From: an uncultured Bacteroidota bacterium
GTDB taxonomy: Bacteria; Bacteroidota; Bacteroidia; Flavobacteriales_D; Sanyastnellaceae
Direction of reading: 5' to 3'
Assembly (NCBI GenBank): GCA_903932685.1
Contig: CAIZGX010000047.1
Span: forward strand, 1 to 35,513
DNA: 35,513 bases
The translations under genes were made by a program, and so were the position numbers. This document shows positions 35,001-35,513 of this stretch, in pieces; position 1 is the first letter of the stretch; every line of letters starts with the position of its first letter. The notes beneath the pieces are model-generated. The model worked only from the letters and a program-made list of their open reading frames with translations, searched no databases and had not been told where the DNA came from.

Positions 35001-35039
35001 GACGAATTTTTGAGATAAGCAAGAAAAATATCAAATTTC

Positions 35040-35513
35040 CTAATCTACGAAATCTATCTCTACTTCATATCCGGCATGAGAGCGAATGTTCAAAACTTGC
35101 TGATTTTCGAAAATCAAGTATTGGCCTACAATTCCCTTCAAACAACCCTCATATACATTTTCTGGAGATAGCTTCCATGCCTTTGGGTTAACTGGACGAT
35201 CCTCGCAAGGAAATTGAATGCTCCAGACCTTGTCTTCATCATCAATAAAATCTTGATAGGCATCGGGGATCTCAAAAAGCAAATTCTCTTTCGCAGCAAT
35301 TAGATCTGAACTTTCCATGAACAAAGGTTGAAGCATTCCTTTCCAATTCGATTTGTCTGAAACATGTTCTTTCAACAGAACTTCAAATTCTCCAGCCAGT
35401 TGTCTATATGGAACCCGCGCGAAGACTAAACCTTTTCGCGCGCCTTGATCAATCCATCGCGAAAACAAATTCCGTTCAGAGGTCACCCCTACTTTCACAC
35501 CTGACGTAAATGA
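35040..35513 (-). CDS. DUF2797 family protein, 5' end cut by the window
   Basis: The reading frame is open to the last base, so the true start lies outside. The 157 visible residues carry the family's 'KVGVTSERNLFSRWIDQGARKG' region (split over about 6-28) and the C-terminal 'GCLKGIVGQYLIF' and 'IRSHAGYEVEI' stretches. The biochemical role of DUF2797 is not known to me. The ORF's internal GTG at 35498 is not a likely start, because the upstream codons fit the family. Confidence 0.8.
   Translation of the reverse strand, partial: SFTSGVKVGVTSERNLFSRWIDQGARKGLVFARVPYRQLAGEFEVLLKEHVSDKSNWKGMLQPLFMESSDLIAAKENLLFEIPDAYQDFIDDEDKVWSIQFPCEDRPVNPKAWKLSPENVYEGCLKGIVGQYLIFENQQVLNIRSHAGYEVEIDFVD

Overview
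The window reads as a chromosomal stretch of a Bacteroidota bacterium, probably Flavobacteriales. Three things support this. There is a type IX secretion system (T9SS) Plug-family protein, and two secreted proteins carry T9SS-type or degenerate T9SS-type tails. Many -7 promoter elements match the Bacteroidota consensus TAnnTTTG, ten of them exactly, and there are no obvious Shine-Dalgarno sequences. The housekeeping genes (ABC-F, Mrp + NifU C-terminal protein, YajC, DUF1573, pRiA4b-like) are of the kind usual in that phylum. I see no rRNA or tRNA genes, CRISPR array, insertion sequence or prophage.

Layout. 1-5518: envelope and secretion genes (ApbE-like fragment with a broken frame at the contig edge, T9SS Plug, carboxypeptidase-D-like regulatory-domain protein, M28 peptidase with PDZ, SGNH/PKD protein). 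5519-5773: a candidate small RNA and two terminators. 5774-11540: a four-repeat secreted starch-binding-like protein, divergent from a chain of neopullulanase/cyclomaltodextrinase, PDZ protein, GT28-like glycosyltransferase and tadA. 11541-16673: a self-contained unit of promoter, leader hairpin, SMC/MksB-like ATPase, a 35-residue small ORF, MksF-like kleisin, MksE-like protein, a small secreted protein and a terminator. 16674-18752: a DEAD-box helicase with a structured leader. 18771-20853: yajC, and the operon rpe, pRiA4b-like, DUF1573. 20899-28050: coaE, two tiny membrane ORFs, a degenerate 2H protein, an MFS transporter, a prolyl oligopeptidase and a GH92 mannosidase. 28068-35513: ABC-F ATPase; the operon thioesterase, trmB, mrp, nifU-C; a GH13 lipoprotein; a WD40 protein; an RRM protein; and a truncated DUF2797 gene.

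How the genes fit together. Two GH13 enzymes and the starch-binding-like protein suggest extracellular alpha-glucan use without a SusCD pair in the window. The M28 and S9A peptidases and the GH92 enzyme point to glycoprotein and peptide degradation at the envelope. The Mks-like operon probably encodes a condensin-type DNA-organising complex. No JetD/MksG-type nuclease is visible beside it.

Main points to follow up: the Mks-like operon with its coupled microprotein; a repeated promoter-to-start arrangement (TAnnTTnG, four bases, ATG) that suggests leaderless mRNAs and corrects the start of rpe; a CTG start that restores the N-terminal loop of the glycosyltransferase; an inverted repeat around the promoter of the starch-binding gene; and an unidentified small RNA near 5590-5674.
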